Part shown: positions 1 through 9,068 of the stretch, one piece after another | Layout of the letters: every line of letters begins with the position of its first letter | Numbering within the stretch: the first letter of the stretch is position 1 | NCBI RefSeq assembly: GCF_008831265.1 | Contig: NZ_VTTH01000002.1 | Coordinates: 806,001-870,000 of the forward strand | Origin: Lacisediminimonas profundi | Lineage (GTDB): Bacteria; Pseudomonadota; Gammaproteobacteria; Burkholderiales; Burkholderiaceae_D | Direction: 5' to 3' | Length of the DNA: 64,000 nucleotides | Translations under genes and position numbers: made by a program | The notes under the pieces: generated by a model | Told to the model about the DNA's origin: nothing | The model's input: the letters and a program-made list of their open reading frames with translations, nothing else | Databases searched by the model: none

Positions 1-605
1 TGCTGGCGCTGGCCGTGCGCAATGGTGAGTCGGTCTACTACTCCGGCATTTTCGCGCGCACCGAGGCGAATGTTTCCAAGCTGAGCGAACTCAAGGGCAA
101 GAAAATTGCCCTGGGCGACGTCAATTCGACATCAAGCTTCAACATACCGGTGGCAATGATGCTGCAGGCCGGATTGAATCCGGCGCGCGACCCTGCGGTC
201 GTCAACATGGCGGGAAGCCACTCCAACGTGCTCAAGGCGCTCGCCGAGGGCCTGGTAGATGCAGGCGGCGCTTCCTTTGACTCCTTCGAAAAGGCCGTGA
301 ACGCGAAAGCGATCGATCCGACCAAGGTCCGGGTGATCGCCAAGAGCTCGCCCATCCCTTATCCGCCGCTGGCCATGCATCCCCAATTGAGCGCGCCGAT
401 CAAAGCCAAGCTGCGGGATGCCTTCAACAACGTTCACAAGCTGCCCGGCATCAGCAAGGAACAGATTCGCGGATATGGCGGCGGCAAGGTCGACGGCTAC
501 ACCGCCAAGGTGAGCGAACAGGACATGGCCAACGCCGGAAAGATGTTCGACCTGGTCACCCACCAGGTGCGGGCAGACATCATGAAGAAGGCCAGTGGCC
601 AGTAA
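1..605 (+). CDS. phnD: Phosphonate ABC transporter substrate-binding protein PhnD (C-terminal part)
   Basis: The reading frame is open from the first bases of the window, so the N-terminus with its signal peptide lies upstream and about 200 residues are visible. The protein would bind phosphonates in the periplasm and hand them to PhnE/PhnC. The visible part reads YYSGIF, then a hydrophilic segment LKGKKIALGDVNSTSS, typical of the second lobe of PhnD/PtxB-type type-2 periplasmic binding proteins. Near the end is the SPIPYPPLAMHP stretch common in this family. It stops 100 bases before phnC, which carries the matching ATPase, so it is the first gene seen of the phn operon. Confidence 0.93.
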   Translation, partial: LALAVRNGESVYYSGIFARTEANVSKLSELKGKKIALGDVNSTSSFNIPVAMMLQAGLNPARDPAVVNMAGSHSNVLKALAEGLVDAGGASFDSFEKAVNAKAIDPTKVRVIAKSSPIPYPPLAMHPQLSAPIKAKLRDAFNNVHKLPGISKEQIRGYGGGKVDGYTAKVSEQDMANAGKMFDLVTHQVRADIMKKASGQ

Positions 606-705
606 GCACGATTAACCCCCGCCCCCCGACGAACCCCGGACCAAGCCGGGCAGGTCAGCGATACGCGCCGGGCCAACAGGTCCGGCGCAGATTCCCCAGG
701 AGATA

Positions 706-1515
706 TTGATGATCCACTTCAGTTCATTGTGCAAGACCTGGCCGGATGGAACCAAGGCCCTTTCAGACATAAGCCTGACGATTCCGCGCGGCCAGTTCTG
801 CGTCATCCTTGGCCCGTCCGGCGCCGGAAAGTCGACGCTGCTACGGTCCGTGAACGGGCTCATGCGGCCCAGTTCAGGGACGGTAGCGATAGACGGCATA
901 CCGCTTTCGCCCGCAACTGAACGCAGCTTGCGCAAACGCGTAGCCATGATTCATCAGCACTTCAACTTGACTGGACGCATGAGCGTCGCGGCCAATGTGC
1001 TGGCCGGGATGCTGCCGGTCGTGCCGACCTTGCCCGCCCTTCTTGGCTGGTACTCGGCCCAGCATCGCAGCAAGGCCTGCGCCCTGCTTGACCAGGTCGG
1101 GCTTGCTCCGCTGCACTTGCACCGGCGCGCCCAGGAACTGTCCGGCGGGCAGCAGCAAAGGGTGGGCATCGCCCGCGCATTCATGCTCGATCCAGAAGTC
1201 GTACTGGCCGACGAACCGGTGGCGAGCCTCGACCCCAAGATTGCCCGCGACATTCTTTCCCTGATCCGTAACGCCGCCGGCCAGCGCCGCGCCACCGTCC
1301 TGTGCAGCCTGCACCAGATTGACCTGGCACGCGAGTTCGCCGATCGCATCATCGGCATGCGCGACGGGAAGATCGTGTTCGACGGCACGCCGGCAGCATT
1401 TACCGATGCCCGTATCGATGCCCTGTATCACGGGGCGCAGTGGGAAGACCTGCCGGCAGCCGATGCATCGCCAGCAAAGCATCCCGCCTTCACCCTCCAG
1501 CCAGCGCTCGCCTGA
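706..1515 (+). CDS. phnC: Phosphonate ABC transporter ATP-binding protein PhnC
   Basis: This is the ATPase of the phosphonate importer, working on the cytoplasmic face with PhnE and PhnD. At 269 residues it has the usual length. The Walker A motif GPSGAGKS lies near residue 38, the ABC signature LSGGQQQR near 145, and Walker B VVLADEPVASLDP follows. A Shine-Dalgarno AGGAG sits 7 bases before the ATG. The next gene, phnE, starts 12 bases after the stop. The Q-loop region carries an insertion (roughly PVVPTLPALLGWYSAQ), also seen in other PhnC proteins. Confidence 0.97.
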   Translation: MMIHFSSLCKTWPDGTKALSDISLTIPRGQFCVILGPSGAGKSTLLRSVNGLMRPSSGTVAIDGIPLSPATERSLRKRVAMIHQHFNLTGRMSVAANVLAGMLPVVPTLPALLGWYSAQHRSKACALLDQVGLAPLHLHRRAQELSGGQQQRVGIARAFMLDPEVVLADEPVASLDPKIARDILSLIRNAAGQRRATVLCSLHQIDLAREFADRIIGMRDGKIVFDGTPAAFTDARIDALYHGAQWEDLPAADASPAKHPAFTLQPALA

Positions 1516-1527
1516 TACAGATACCCC

Positions 1528-2553
1528 ATGAACGTGAAACCTATCCCCATGCCGGCCGCCGACGTCAAGCTTGAATGGAAACTGGACCCTCCCTACAAGG
1601 CACGGCACTTCGTGCTGGCCGCGCTGTTCCTGCTCATGATCATCATCACCGGGCATCGTACCGAGATGGACCGCATGCTGGCGATGAGCGCCCAGGCGGT
1701 CGGCAAGCTGGTCGGCCTTCAGGAAGAGTCGCAAGTGGTGCGCGGACTTTCTCGCGTGGCGGATTCGATGTGGCCGCCGGTGCTGGTGGACAGGGAGGAG
1801 GTGACCCGGATTCCCGACCTGGACCGCAATGACTTGCCCTGGTTCTCCCATCTGGAAACCGAGCAGCGCGTACAGCAGCACCTCAACACAACGACACTCC
1901 AGATGGAGAAAGTGACCGAAACGGTCGAGTATCTGGTCAAGCCGGTCGGCTACTTGTGGACCGTGCTGGTGAAGATGCTGCAGACCTTCGAGATCGCCAT
2001 CTGGGGCACGCTCATTTCGGTCGTGCTTTCGATCCCGCTCGCCTACTTCGCAGCCCGCAATTACGCACCTAACCGATTGGCGTATTCGACAGCGCGGGGC
2101 GTGATCAGCATGCTGCGGTCCGCGCCCGAACTGATCGTGGCGCTGTTCCTGGTGCTTGCCTATGGTTTTGGTCCGATCGCCGGTGTGCTGGCGCTCGGCC
2201 TGCATGCCGCCGGATTCCTGGGAAAGTTCTATGCGGAAGATATCGAGAACGCGGACAAGAAACCGCAGGAGGCTCTCGAGGCAATCGGCGCCGGCAAGGT
2301 CAAGACGCTCTGGTACGGCGTGATCCCGCAGGTGCTGCCGCAATACATCGCCTACACGCTGTACATCCTCGACCGCAACCTCCGCATGGCGACCGTGATC
2401 GGCCTGGTCGGCGCAGGCGGTATCGGACAGGAGTTGAAAGGCCGTTTCGACATGTTCGAGTATGGCCATGTCGCCACCATCCTGATCGTGATCTTCCTTG
2501 CAGTGTGCCTGCTGGACCAGTTCTCGGCACGCCTGCGGGCACGACTGATCTGA
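1528..2553 (+). CDS. phnE: Phosphonate ABC transporter permease PhnE
   Basis: This is the inner-membrane permease of the phosphonate importer. It has one transmembrane helix near residues 28-42 and a cluster of helices after about residue 145. An EAA loop (EALEAIGAGKVKTLWYGVIP) contacts PhnC, and the family tail GLVGAGGIGQEL follows. At 341 residues it is longer than the classic enterobacterial PhnE (about 276). The extra length is a hydrophilic segment of roughly 80-100 residues between the first helix and the permease core, probably periplasmic. No strong Shine-Dalgarno is visible before the ATG, so coupling to phnC is likely. Confidence 0.95.
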   Translation: MNVKPIPMPAADVKLEWKLDPPYKARHFVLAALFLLMIIITGHRTEMDRMLAMSAQAVGKLVGLQEESQVVRGLSRVADSMWPPVLVDREEVTRIPDLDRNDLPWFSHLETEQRVQQHLNTTTLQMEKVTETVEYLVKPVGYLWTVLVKMLQTFEIAIWGTLISVVLSIPLAYFAARNYAPNRLAYSTARGVISMLRSAPELIVALFLVLAYGFGPIAGVLALGLHAAGFLGKFYAEDIENADKKPQEALEAIGAGKVKTLWYGVIPQVLPQYIAYTLYILDRNLRMATVIGLVGAGGIGQELKGRFDMFEYGHVATILIVIFLAVCLLDQFSARLRARLI

Positions 2554-2605
2554 CTTCACCTTGCCTGACCATCTACATGACATTCAATTACCAAACGGGG
2601 GCGCC

Positions 2606-3109
2606 ATGAGCTCTTCCGACATCGATATCGCGCACAGGAATCAGTGGCCGCGCCTGCTGATGGCCGTTCCCGCCAGTCAGGTGCATGCCGTGGTGAAGGG
2701 CCTCGCCCGGCGCCTCGCCGTTGAAGACATGCAGCTTGCACAGTCCGGCCTGGGCTTGCTTCAGTTACGCGACGGCGCACTCGGCGAAGCCTATTTCCCG
2801 GGAGAGATTCCACTGGCGCGTGCCCGCGTTCGCGTCACCGACCAGACTGGCGCCAGGTGCGAAGGGGCAGCCCTGCTGATGGACGACCGCGCCAGCCTGG
2901 CGCGCGCTATCGCCATCCTCGACGCAGTACTGGCGGGAGGCCTGGACGGGAACGACGAGGCGGCACCTCTGCTGGCCGAAGGTGCCCGCTTCATCCAGCG
3001 ACAACAGTCGGAACGCAAGGCAATGATGGCCGCGACCAAAGTGAATTTTTCGCTCATGGGTGCCGAGGAAAATACCGACGAAGAAGCAGAGGAAGAACAT
3101 GAAGACTGA
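2606..3109 (+). CDS. phnG: C-P lyase subunit PhnG
   Basis: PhnG is a subunit of the PhnGHIJ core complex that couples ATP to alkylphosphonate to form the ribose 1-triphosphate adduct and then breaks the C-P bond. The ATG at 2606 (MSSSDIDIAHRN) gives 167 residues, close to the family length. An in-frame start 45 bases upstream would add an unconserved leader. Family features include QWPRLLMAVP near the N-terminus, LLQLRDGALGEAYFPGEIPLAR in the middle and a region rich in Lys, Ala and Met before an acidic tail of Glu and Asp. The stop codon lies inside the start of phnH (11-base overlap). Confidence 0.95.
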   Translation: MSSSDIDIAHRNQWPRLLMAVPASQVHAVVKGLARRLAVEDMQLAQSGLGLLQLRDGALGEAYFPGEIPLARARVRVTDQTGARCEGAALLMDDRASLARAIAILDAVLAGGLDGNDEAAPLLAEGARFIQRQQSERKAMMAATKVNFSLMGAEENTDEEAEEEHED

Positions 3110-3701
3110 AACGACGGCGGCGCATCCCGGCATCTTGCACGCCTGGGACGCGTTGGAACAGCAAAAGACCTTCCGCAAGCTGATGCGCGCCTTCAGCTAT
3201 CCGGGCACGATCGAGGTAATCGCAGAGGGGCCCGAGATCGACCTGATCCAGGACGCGGCGCTGGTCCGCACGCTGGCCACAGTGCTCGACGCGGCGACCA
3301 CGATCGCCGACCCCGACAGCCTGCTGACGCCCGAGAGGCGATCACTGCTCGAGTCGCCTGTCGTGGCCGTATCAGAGGCGCAGTTCGTGGTGGCAGCCGC
3401 TGACCGCGCGCCCCGGTTCGCGCCGGCTCTCGGCACCCTGGAATCCCCGGAAAAAGGGGCGACACTGGTATTGCGCGTGAGCCGGCTGGGCGAGGGGGAC
3501 GTGCTGTCACTGACCGGTCCCGGCATCGATGGCGCGGCCGAACTGCGGATCAGCGGCCTGGACCCGGACTGGCTCCGGGCGCGGTCCGAATGGAATGCCG
3601 GATTTCCTCTTGGCGTCGACTGGATCCTGGTGGACGAAAGCCGCGCCCTTGCTTTGCCCCGCACCACCCGGATTGCGCTGGACGCGAAAGGGGTGCACTG
3701 A
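3099..3701 (+). CDS. phnH: C-P lyase subunit PhnH
   Basis: PhnH is a core subunit of the C-P lyase complex, a PLP-transferase-like fold without catalytic lysine. The start at 3099 (MKTETTAAHPG) overlaps the end of phnG and gives 200 residues, the usual length. It opens with WDALEQQKTFRKLMRAFSYPG, where the MRA-SYPG motif is characteristic. GPGI and the closing GVDWILVDESRALALPRTTR are also typical of the family. The TGA stop shares one base with the ATG of phnI (TGATG), so the two are translationally coupled. Confidence 0.96.
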   Translation: MKTETTAAHPGILHAWDALEQQKTFRKLMRAFSYPGTIEVIAEGPEIDLIQDAALVRTLATVLDAATTIADPDSLLTPERRSLLESPVVAVSEAQFVVAAADRAPRFAPALGTLESPEKGATLVLRVSRLGEGDVLSLTGPGIDGAAELRISGLDPDWLRARSEWNAGFPLGVDWILVDESRALALPRTTRIALDAKGVH

Positions 3702-4855
3702 TGGGCTACGTGGCAATCAAGGGCGGCGGGCAGGCGATTCAGAGCGCCAATGCAGCAGTCGAGGCGTTGCGCACGGCGGAAGCCGAGGCCGGCGTTCCGC
3801 TGTCGCTGTCGACCATCGAACATCAGCTTCGCCTGCTCACCTCGCGGGTGGTGTCGGAGGGTGGCCTGTACCATCCCCGGCTTGCGTCGCTGGCGATCAA
3901 ACAGATGCAGGGCGACACGCTCGAAGCGGCTTTCGCCCTGCGCGCATACCGTTCCACCAAGCCGAGGCTGCTCGCAAGCCCCGTGCAGGATACCGGCAAG
4001 ATGCGCCTCATCCGGCGCATCTCGTCGGCATTCAAGGACATTCCCGGCGGCCAGATGCTGGGTCCGACCAACGACTATGCACTGCGCCTGATGAGGCTGG
4101 ATCTGGCCGACGAGTCGCCCGAGGCCTTCCGCACCGTGGCGCGCCGGTTCATGGACGATGCACCGGATGTCGAATTGCCGGACACCTTTCCGAAGGTGGT
4201 CGACGCTTTGCGCGCGGATGGCTTGCTGCCGCCGTTGGCCCGGACCATGCAGGAAGCCTTCGATGTCACGCGCGACCCACTGACGTTTCCGGTGCCGCGC
4301 TCTGCAGCATTGGCGACCATGGCGCGCGGCGAAACCGGTTCACTGCTCGCCATTGCCTATTCGAACATGCGCGGTTACGGCGACGTGCATCCCACCATCG
4401 CCGAGTTGCGGGTCGGCTACCTGCCGGTGTTGCTGCCCCACCCCGTTACCGGCGAACCGGTGGAAGCCGGCGAAGTCCTGATGACCGAATGTGAAGTGGT
4501 CGCCATGTACGAGAGTACGGACGGCGAGGGGCCGGTCACCTTCACCCTGGGCTATGGCGCCTGTTTCGGACACAACGAGGTCAAGGCGATCTCCATGGCG
4601 ATCCTGGACCGCGCACTCCAGAAAGGCATGCGCGACGGCCCGGCCAATCCTTCCGAAGATCCCGAGTTCGTCCTGCTCCACGTCGACGGCGTGGATTCCA
4701 TGGGCTTTGCCAGCCACTACAAGATGCCGCATTACGTGACCTTCCAGTCCGACATGGACCGCCTGCGATCCACCCAGGCGAAGAGCCCGGGCAAGGATGC
4801 CACCCAGGCATTGCCCGATGCGGCCGCCGGACAACGACAAGGAGCCTTGCGGTGA
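3701..4855 (+). CDS. phnI: C-P lyase subunit PhnI (nucleosidase)
   Basis: PhnI catalyses displacement of adenine from ATP by the phosphonate, together with PhnG, PhnH and PhnL. The ATG at 3701 overlaps the phnH stop and gives 384 residues (MGYVAIKGGGQAIQSA), a near-universal PhnI N-terminus. The segment YHPRLASLAIKQMQGD, the RGYGDVHPTIAELRVG stretch and the C-terminal LLHVDGVDSMGFASHYKMPH are all recognisable. The end overlaps phnJ by four bases. Confidence 0.97.
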   Translation: MGYVAIKGGGQAIQSANAAVEALRTAEAEAGVPLSLSTIEHQLRLLTSRVVSEGGLYHPRLASLAIKQMQGDTLEAAFALRAYRSTKPRLLASPVQDTGKMRLIRRISSAFKDIPGGQMLGPTNDYALRLMRLDLADESPEAFRTVARRFMDDAPDVELPDTFPKVVDALRADGLLPPLARTMQEAFDVTRDPLTFPVPRSAALATMARGETGSLLAIAYSNMRGYGDVHPTIAELRVGYLPVLLPHPVTGEPVEAGEVLMTECEVVAMYESTDGEGPVTFTLGYGACFGHNEVKAISMAILDRALQKGMRDGPANPSEDPEFVLLHVDGVDSMGFASHYKMPHYVTFQSDMDRLRSTQAKSPGKDATQALPDAAAGQRQGALR

Positions 4856-5766
4856 ACACCCATTACGAACTGCCGCAGGACGAAGCGGCCTACAGCTTCG
4901 GATTCCTGGATGAGTTCGCCAAGCGCGAAATCCGGCGAACCATCCTGAAAGCCATCAGCATTCCCGGCTACCAGACTCCTTACGCTTCGCGCGAGATGCC
5001 CATGGGCCGGGGCTTTGGCACCGGCGGCTTGCAGCTGACGCTCTCCCTCGTGGGCCAGGACGATGTGCTGAAGGTCATCGACCAGGGCTCGGACGACTCC
5101 GTCAATGCGGTCAATCTGCGGCACTTCGTGCAGATGACCTGCCCCGGCGTGCAAACCACCGAGCACACCGCCGATGCCAGCCTGATCCAGTCCCGCCACC
5201 GTGTGCCCGAAAAGCGGCTGACAAGGCGGCAGGTGCTGGTGCTGCAGGTGCCCTACCCCGATCCACTGGTAATCGTCGAAGCATCGGAAGCTCGGCGCAA
5301 GATCATGCATGGCGAAGGCGACTACGCGCGGCTGTTGACCAAGCTCTACGAGGACATCGTGAAGTTCGACGAGATCACGATTTCGCACCGGTATCCGACC
5401 CGCATAGCCGGTCACTACGTGATCGATCCCAGTCCGATTCCCCGCTACGACCTGCCGGCGCTTCATCGATCCGAAGCGCTGGTGCTGCTGGCGGCCGGCC
5501 GGGAGAAGAAGATTTACGCCGTGCCGCCTTTCACCACAGCCGATCCGCTCGCCTTCGACGACGTGCCGTTCCGCGTGGAGGATTTCCGCGACGAGCATGG
5601 GCAGCGAAGATGTTGTGTGCGCTGCGATTCAACCGCGTCCTTCCTCGATGAAATCCTGGCCGAGGACGGCAGCAAGTCGTATCAATGCTCGGACTCCGAT
5701 TATTGCAACGAGCAACTGCTGGAGTCAGCCGTGGCCGTGCCCATGGCCGGCAAGGACGCGGCATGA
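4852..5766 (+). CDS. phnJ: C-P lyase radical SAM subunit PhnJ
   Basis: PhnJ is the radical S-adenosylmethionine enzyme that cleaves the C-P bond of 5-phosphoribose 1-methylphosphonate. It starts with GTG at 4852, overlapping the phnI stop (GTGA), and has 304 residues. The unusual C-terminal iron-sulfur cluster site is present, with cysteines spaced C-x2-C, about 20 residues, then C-x5-C (RCCVRC ... YQCSDSDYC). The N-terminal YSFGFLDEFAKREIRR and GRGFGTGGLQLTLS motifs are family hallmarks. The ATG of phnK overlaps its stop. Confidence 0.97.
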   Translation: MNTHYELPQDEAAYSFGFLDEFAKREIRRTILKAISIPGYQTPYASREMPMGRGFGTGGLQLTLSLVGQDDVLKVIDQGSDDSVNAVNLRHFVQMTCPGVQTTEHTADASLIQSRHRVPEKRLTRRQVLVLQVPYPDPLVIVEASEARRKIMHGEGDYARLLTKLYEDIVKFDEITISHRYPTRIAGHYVIDPSPIPRYDLPALHRSEALVLLAAGREKKIYAVPPFTTADPLAFDDVPFRVEDFRDEHGQRRCCVRCDSTASFLDEILAEDGSKSYQCSDSDYCNEQLLESAVAVPMAGKDAA

Positions 5767-6593
5767 AAAAGATCCTGGAAGTGCGTGGGCTTTCGAAAAT
5801 CTACGGGCGAGGATGCCCGCTTTGCCTGGATGCCACCGGGCCGGAGCAGGAAACCAATGTCTGTCCCCATTGCGGTTCCGTGGTGGCGGCTCACGGCGTC
5901 GGATTCGATCTGCATGCCGGCGAGATCCTTGGAATCATGGGCGAATCCGGCAGCGGCAAGTCGACCGTGGTAAAGACCCTGTATTTCGATGAAGCCCCGA
6001 CCGGCGGCGAAGCGGTGTTCTTCGATGAAGATAGCCAGCGCGAGCTGTTTTCACTGAATGCGGCCCAGCGTGGCTGGCTGCGCAATCATCGCTTCGGCAT
6101 GGTGTACCAGAACCCCCACCTGGGCCTGAATTTCAAGGTTTCCGCAGGCGGCAACATTGCCGAGCGCTTGCTCATGAGCGATCTCTCGCACTACGGCCAG
6201 ATTCGCGAGCGTGCCAGGGAGCTGCTGATGCGCACCGAAGTCCTGCCCGGACGCATGGACGAGTCGCCGAAAAAGTTTTCGGGCGGGATGCAACAACGGG
6301 TACAGATCGCCAAGGCGCTCGCCACCCGCCCGCCCTTGCTGTTCCTGGACGAAGTCACCACCGGACTGGACCTGTCGGTGCAAGCACGCATCCTGGACCT
6401 GATCCTGGAAATCCAGCAGGAATCGTCGACGGCGATGATCGTGGTCACCCATGACCTCGGCGTAATCCGCCTTCTGGCCGGACGCACCATCGTCATGAAA
6501 TACGGCCGTGTGATCGAGGCCGGATTGACCGACCAGGTACTGGAAGACCCCCAGCATGCCTATACGCAGCGCCTGGTGGCATCGGCATTATAA
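5763..6593 (+). CDS. phnK: C-P lyase accessory ATP-binding protein PhnK with a CxxC...CxxC insertion
   Basis: PhnK is an ABC-type ATPase that docks on the C-P lyase core. The ATG at 5763 (MKKILEVRGLSKIYG, ATGA overlap with phnJ) gives 276 residues. Walker A is GESGSGKS, the signature is FSGGMQQRVQIAKALA and Walker B is LLFLDEVTTGLD. Between the first beta strand and the second there is an insertion with four cysteines at residues 18, 21, 34 and 37 (GCPLC and VCPHCGS). It looks like a small zinc-ribbon and is absent from the Escherichia coli protein as I remember it. The rest of the ABC domain is standard. Confidence 0.95.
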   Translation: MKKILEVRGLSKIYGRGCPLCLDATGPEQETNVCPHCGSVVAAHGVGFDLHAGEILGIMGESGSGKSTVVKTLYFDEAPTGGEAVFFDEDSQRELFSLNAAQRGWLRNHRFGMVYQNPHLGLNFKVSAGGNIAERLLMSDLSHYGQIRERARELLMRTEVLPGRMDESPKKFSGGMQQRVQIAKALATRPPLLFLDEVTTGLDLSVQARILDLILEIQQESSTAMIVVTHDLGVIRLLAGRTIVMKYGRVIEAGLTDQVLEDPQHAYTQRLVASAL

Positions 6594-6602
6594 GGAGCCC
6601 AC

Positions 6603-7325
6603 ATGCAAGCCATTCTTCAAGTGCAAGGGCTGACCAAGCACTTTCAACTACACGAACAGAACAAGCTGATCCCTTCCTGCTCCGGCGTCGGATTTGAGGT
6701 TCATCCCGGGCAACTGACCGCCCTGACGGGGCCGACCGGAGCCGGCAAGTCCTCGGTCCTGAAGTGCATTTATCGCAGCTACCTGCCTTCCGCGGGGCGC
6801 ATGCTCTATCGGGACCAGAGCGGCCATTCGCTCGATCTGGGCCTGGCCAGCGAATACCAGATCATGGAACTGCGCCACAGCGAGATCGGTTTCGTCACCC
6901 AGTTCATGCATTGCCTTCCGCGCAAAAGCGCGCTCGACGTGGTCAGCCAACCACTGCTGCGGAGGGGCATGCGCCGGGAGCAGGCGCATGCCCAGGCGGC
7001 AGAACTGCTGACCAGTCTGAACGTGCCCGCCCGATTGTGGGCCCTGCCGCCCGCGACCTTCTCCGGCGGCGAGAAGCAGCGCATCAACCTGGCGCGCGGC
7101 CTGATCGCCCTGCCCCGGCTGCTGTTGCTCGACGAACCCACCGCCAGCCTCGATCCGGAGACGACGGAACGGGTCGTCGCACTGCTCGAAACCATCAAGA
7201 ACAAGGGCGTCGCCATGCTGGCGATTTTCCATCACCCCGACCTGGTCCGCCGTCTGGCCGACCAGGTGGTGGAGCTGGAACGTCCGACTGCCGCAACCGA
7301 CCTTCTGGAGACCTGCGCATCATGA
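6603..7325 (+). CDS. phnL: C-P lyase accessory ATP-binding protein PhnL
   Basis: PhnL is the second ABC-type ATPase of the pathway, needed with PhnGHI for the triphosphate intermediate. At 240 residues it has the usual length. Walker A reads GPTGAGKSS, the signature FSGGEKQRINLARGL and Walker B LLLLDEPTASLD. The conserved N-terminal segment LTKHFQLHEQNKLIPS is PhnL-like. A Shine-Dalgarno AAGGAG lies 5 bases before the ATG, the first non-overlapping junction since phnC/phnE. The end overlaps phnM by four bases. Confidence 0.96.
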   Translation: MQAILQVQGLTKHFQLHEQNKLIPSCSGVGFEVHPGQLTALTGPTGAGKSSVLKCIYRSYLPSAGRMLYRDQSGHSLDLGLASEYQIMELRHSEIGFVTQFMHCLPRKSALDVVSQPLLRRGMRREQAHAQAAELLTSLNVPARLWALPPATFSGGEKQRINLARGLIALPRLLLLDEPTASLDPETTERVVALLETIKNKGVAMLAIFHHPDLVRRLADQVVELERPTAATDLLETCAS

Positions 7326-8476
7326 ACAGCCTGCTGCTAACCAACGCCCGCGTGGTATTTGCCAATGAAACCCGTGAGGGCGTCGCGGTCCTGATCAAGG
7401 ACGGAAAAATCGCGGCCCTCGATCCCCTGTCCGCCGGCCAGGCTCGTGTCATCGACCTCTCCGGCCGGCTGCTGATGCCCGGCATGATCGACCTTCATTG
7501 CGACGCGCTGGAGAAGGAAGTGGAGCCACGCCCGAACGTGCATTTTCCGCTGCCGTTTGCCTGCGCCCAGGCGGACAAGCGCAATGCGGCCGCCGGCATC
7601 ACGACCATCTATCACGCGCTCTCGTTCGCCAATCACGAGCTCGGCGTGCGAAACAACCAGGTCGCCGCCGACGTCGTCCGCGCCGTCCGCCGCTGGCAGG
7701 ATCACGCCCTGGTGGATAACCGCATCCATGCCCGCTATGAAATCTCCGACGAGACCGCGCCGCCCATCCTGATCGCGCTGCTCGAAGATCGCATGGCGCA
7801 CATGATTTCCTTCATGGATCACACGCCCGGCCAGGGTCAATTCAAGGACGTCGCCGCCTACCGCAATTACCTGGCGAAAACCTACAGTAAATCCGAGTCC
7901 GAACTGGATGACATCCTGGCCCGGAAGAGCCGGGTTGGCATGGACGCGGCCAACCGGGTAAATGCGGTGGCGGCAGTGGCGCGCCGCATGGGCGTGGCAA
8001 TCGCCAGTCACGACGACGACTCACCGGAAAAAGTCGATGCAGTGGTCGCCCTGGGTGCAGTGATATCCGAGTTCCCGATCAATCTGGAGACCGCCCGGGC
8101 GGCTAAAGAAAAGGGGTTGGCGACATTGTTCGGTGCGCCCAATGTGTTGCGCGGCAAATCGCAGTCCGGATCGATGCGGGCACTGGATGCGGTGATCGAG
8201 GGCGTGGCGGACTGCCTGTGCGGCGACTACTCGCCTGCAGCGCTGTTGCCATCGGTACTGCGACTGCCGGATCTGGCCGGCATCCAGTTGCACGAGGCGG
8301 TTGCACTCGTCACCCGCAATCCTGCCAGTGCGGCCGGGCTTGCCGATCGCGGAGAAATCGCAGTGGGCAAACGCGCCGACCTGATCGCGGTCAAAGAGCT
8401 GGGCGGCCTGCCGCAGGTGGAACGTGTCTGGGTGCACGGCGTGCCAGCGCTCACCGCGCACTTCGATCATGCGTGA
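7322..8476 (+). CDS. phnM: Alpha-D-ribose 1-methylphosphonate 5-triphosphate diphosphatase PhnM
   Basis: PhnM removes pyrophosphate from the ribose triphosphate intermediate, producing the substrate for PhnJ. The start at 7322 (MNSLLLTNARVV) overlaps the phnL stop and gives 384 residues. It is an amidohydrolase-family protein with the metal motif PGMIDLHCDALEKEVEPRP near residue 58. It also has ITTIYHALSFANHELG, the SHDDDSPEK segment with metal-binding histidine and aspartates, and the C-terminal ADLIAV typical of amidohydrolases. Confidence 0.96.
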   Translation: MNSLLLTNARVVFANETREGVAVLIKDGKIAALDPLSAGQARVIDLSGRLLMPGMIDLHCDALEKEVEPRPNVHFPLPFACAQADKRNAAAGITTIYHALSFANHELGVRNNQVAADVVRAVRRWQDHALVDNRIHARYEISDETAPPILIALLEDRMAHMISFMDHTPGQGQFKDVAAYRNYLAKTYSKSESELDDILARKSRVGMDAANRVNAVAAVARRMGVAIASHDDDSPEKVDAVVALGAVISEFPINLETARAAKEKGLATLFGAPNVLRGKSQSGSMRALDAVIEGVADCLCGDYSPAALLPSVLRLPDLAGIQLHEAVALVTRNPASAAGLADRGEIAVGKRADLIAVKELGGLPQVERVWVHGVPALTAHFDHA

Positions 8477-9068
8477 GGCGATCGAGAAGCCGGCCTGCGG
8501 CCGGATCGTCTATGTGGTCGGTGCGTCGGGCAGCGGCAAGGACAGCCTGATGCGCTTTGCACGAACCCGGCTGCGGTCCAATCCGCGGGTACTGTTCGCA
8601 CATCGCTACATCACGCGCGCACCGGATCCGGTTGGCGAGAACCACATCGCCCTGTCGGCTGAAGAATTCGCGGCGCGCCGCGCCGCTGGCCTGTTCGCGC
8701 TGGATTGGGAAAGTCACGGCCATGCGTACGGCATCGGCATCGAGATCCGCCAATGGCTGGAGATGGGAATTACCGTCGTTGTGAACGGCTCGCGTGAATA
8801 TCTGACCGAAGCTCGACAACGCTTCCCCCAGTTGCTGGTGGCGCGGGTGGAGGTGTCCGACGAGGTACTGCGGGACCGCTTGCTGGTCCGTGGACGGGAA
8901 GACCTGCAGGCAATCGAGGCCCGGCTGGAGCGGCACCGCGCTCTCCAGGGGAATGCGCTTTCCGCTGCGCATGGCATCCCGATCCGCAATGACGGCGAGT
9001 TGGCCGAGGGCGGCGCGGCATTGGTGGACCTGATCTTGCAGGCCTGCGGAGATTCCTTATGCGTGTGA
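8469..9068 (+). CDS. phnN: Ribose 1,5-bisphosphate phosphokinase PhnN
   Basis: PhnN phosphorylates ribose 1,5-bisphosphate to phosphoribosyl pyrophosphate, the last step that returns C-P lyase sugar to metabolism. The ATG at 8469 overlaps the end of phnM by eight bases and gives 199 residues. The guanylate-kinase-like fold is visible from the P-loop VVGASGSGKDSL, followed by RYITRAPDPVGENHIALS and WESHGHAYGI, which are characteristic of PhnN. The stop overlaps the start of phnP. Confidence 0.95.
   Translation: MREAIEKPACGRIVYVVGASGSGKDSLMRFARTRLRSNPRVLFAHRYITRAPDPVGENHIALSAEEFAARRAAGLFALDWESHGHAYGIGIEIRQWLEMGITVVVNGSREYLTEARQRFPQLLVARVEVSDEVLRDRLLVRGREDLQAIEARLERHRALQGNALSAAHGIPIRNDGELAEGGAALVDLILQACGDSLCV

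Noticed and set aside
874-2583. Long minus-strand reading frame of 569 codons across phnC and phnE
   Set aside because: It is a high-GC shadow of two well-recognised genes and has no domain or ribosome-binding site.
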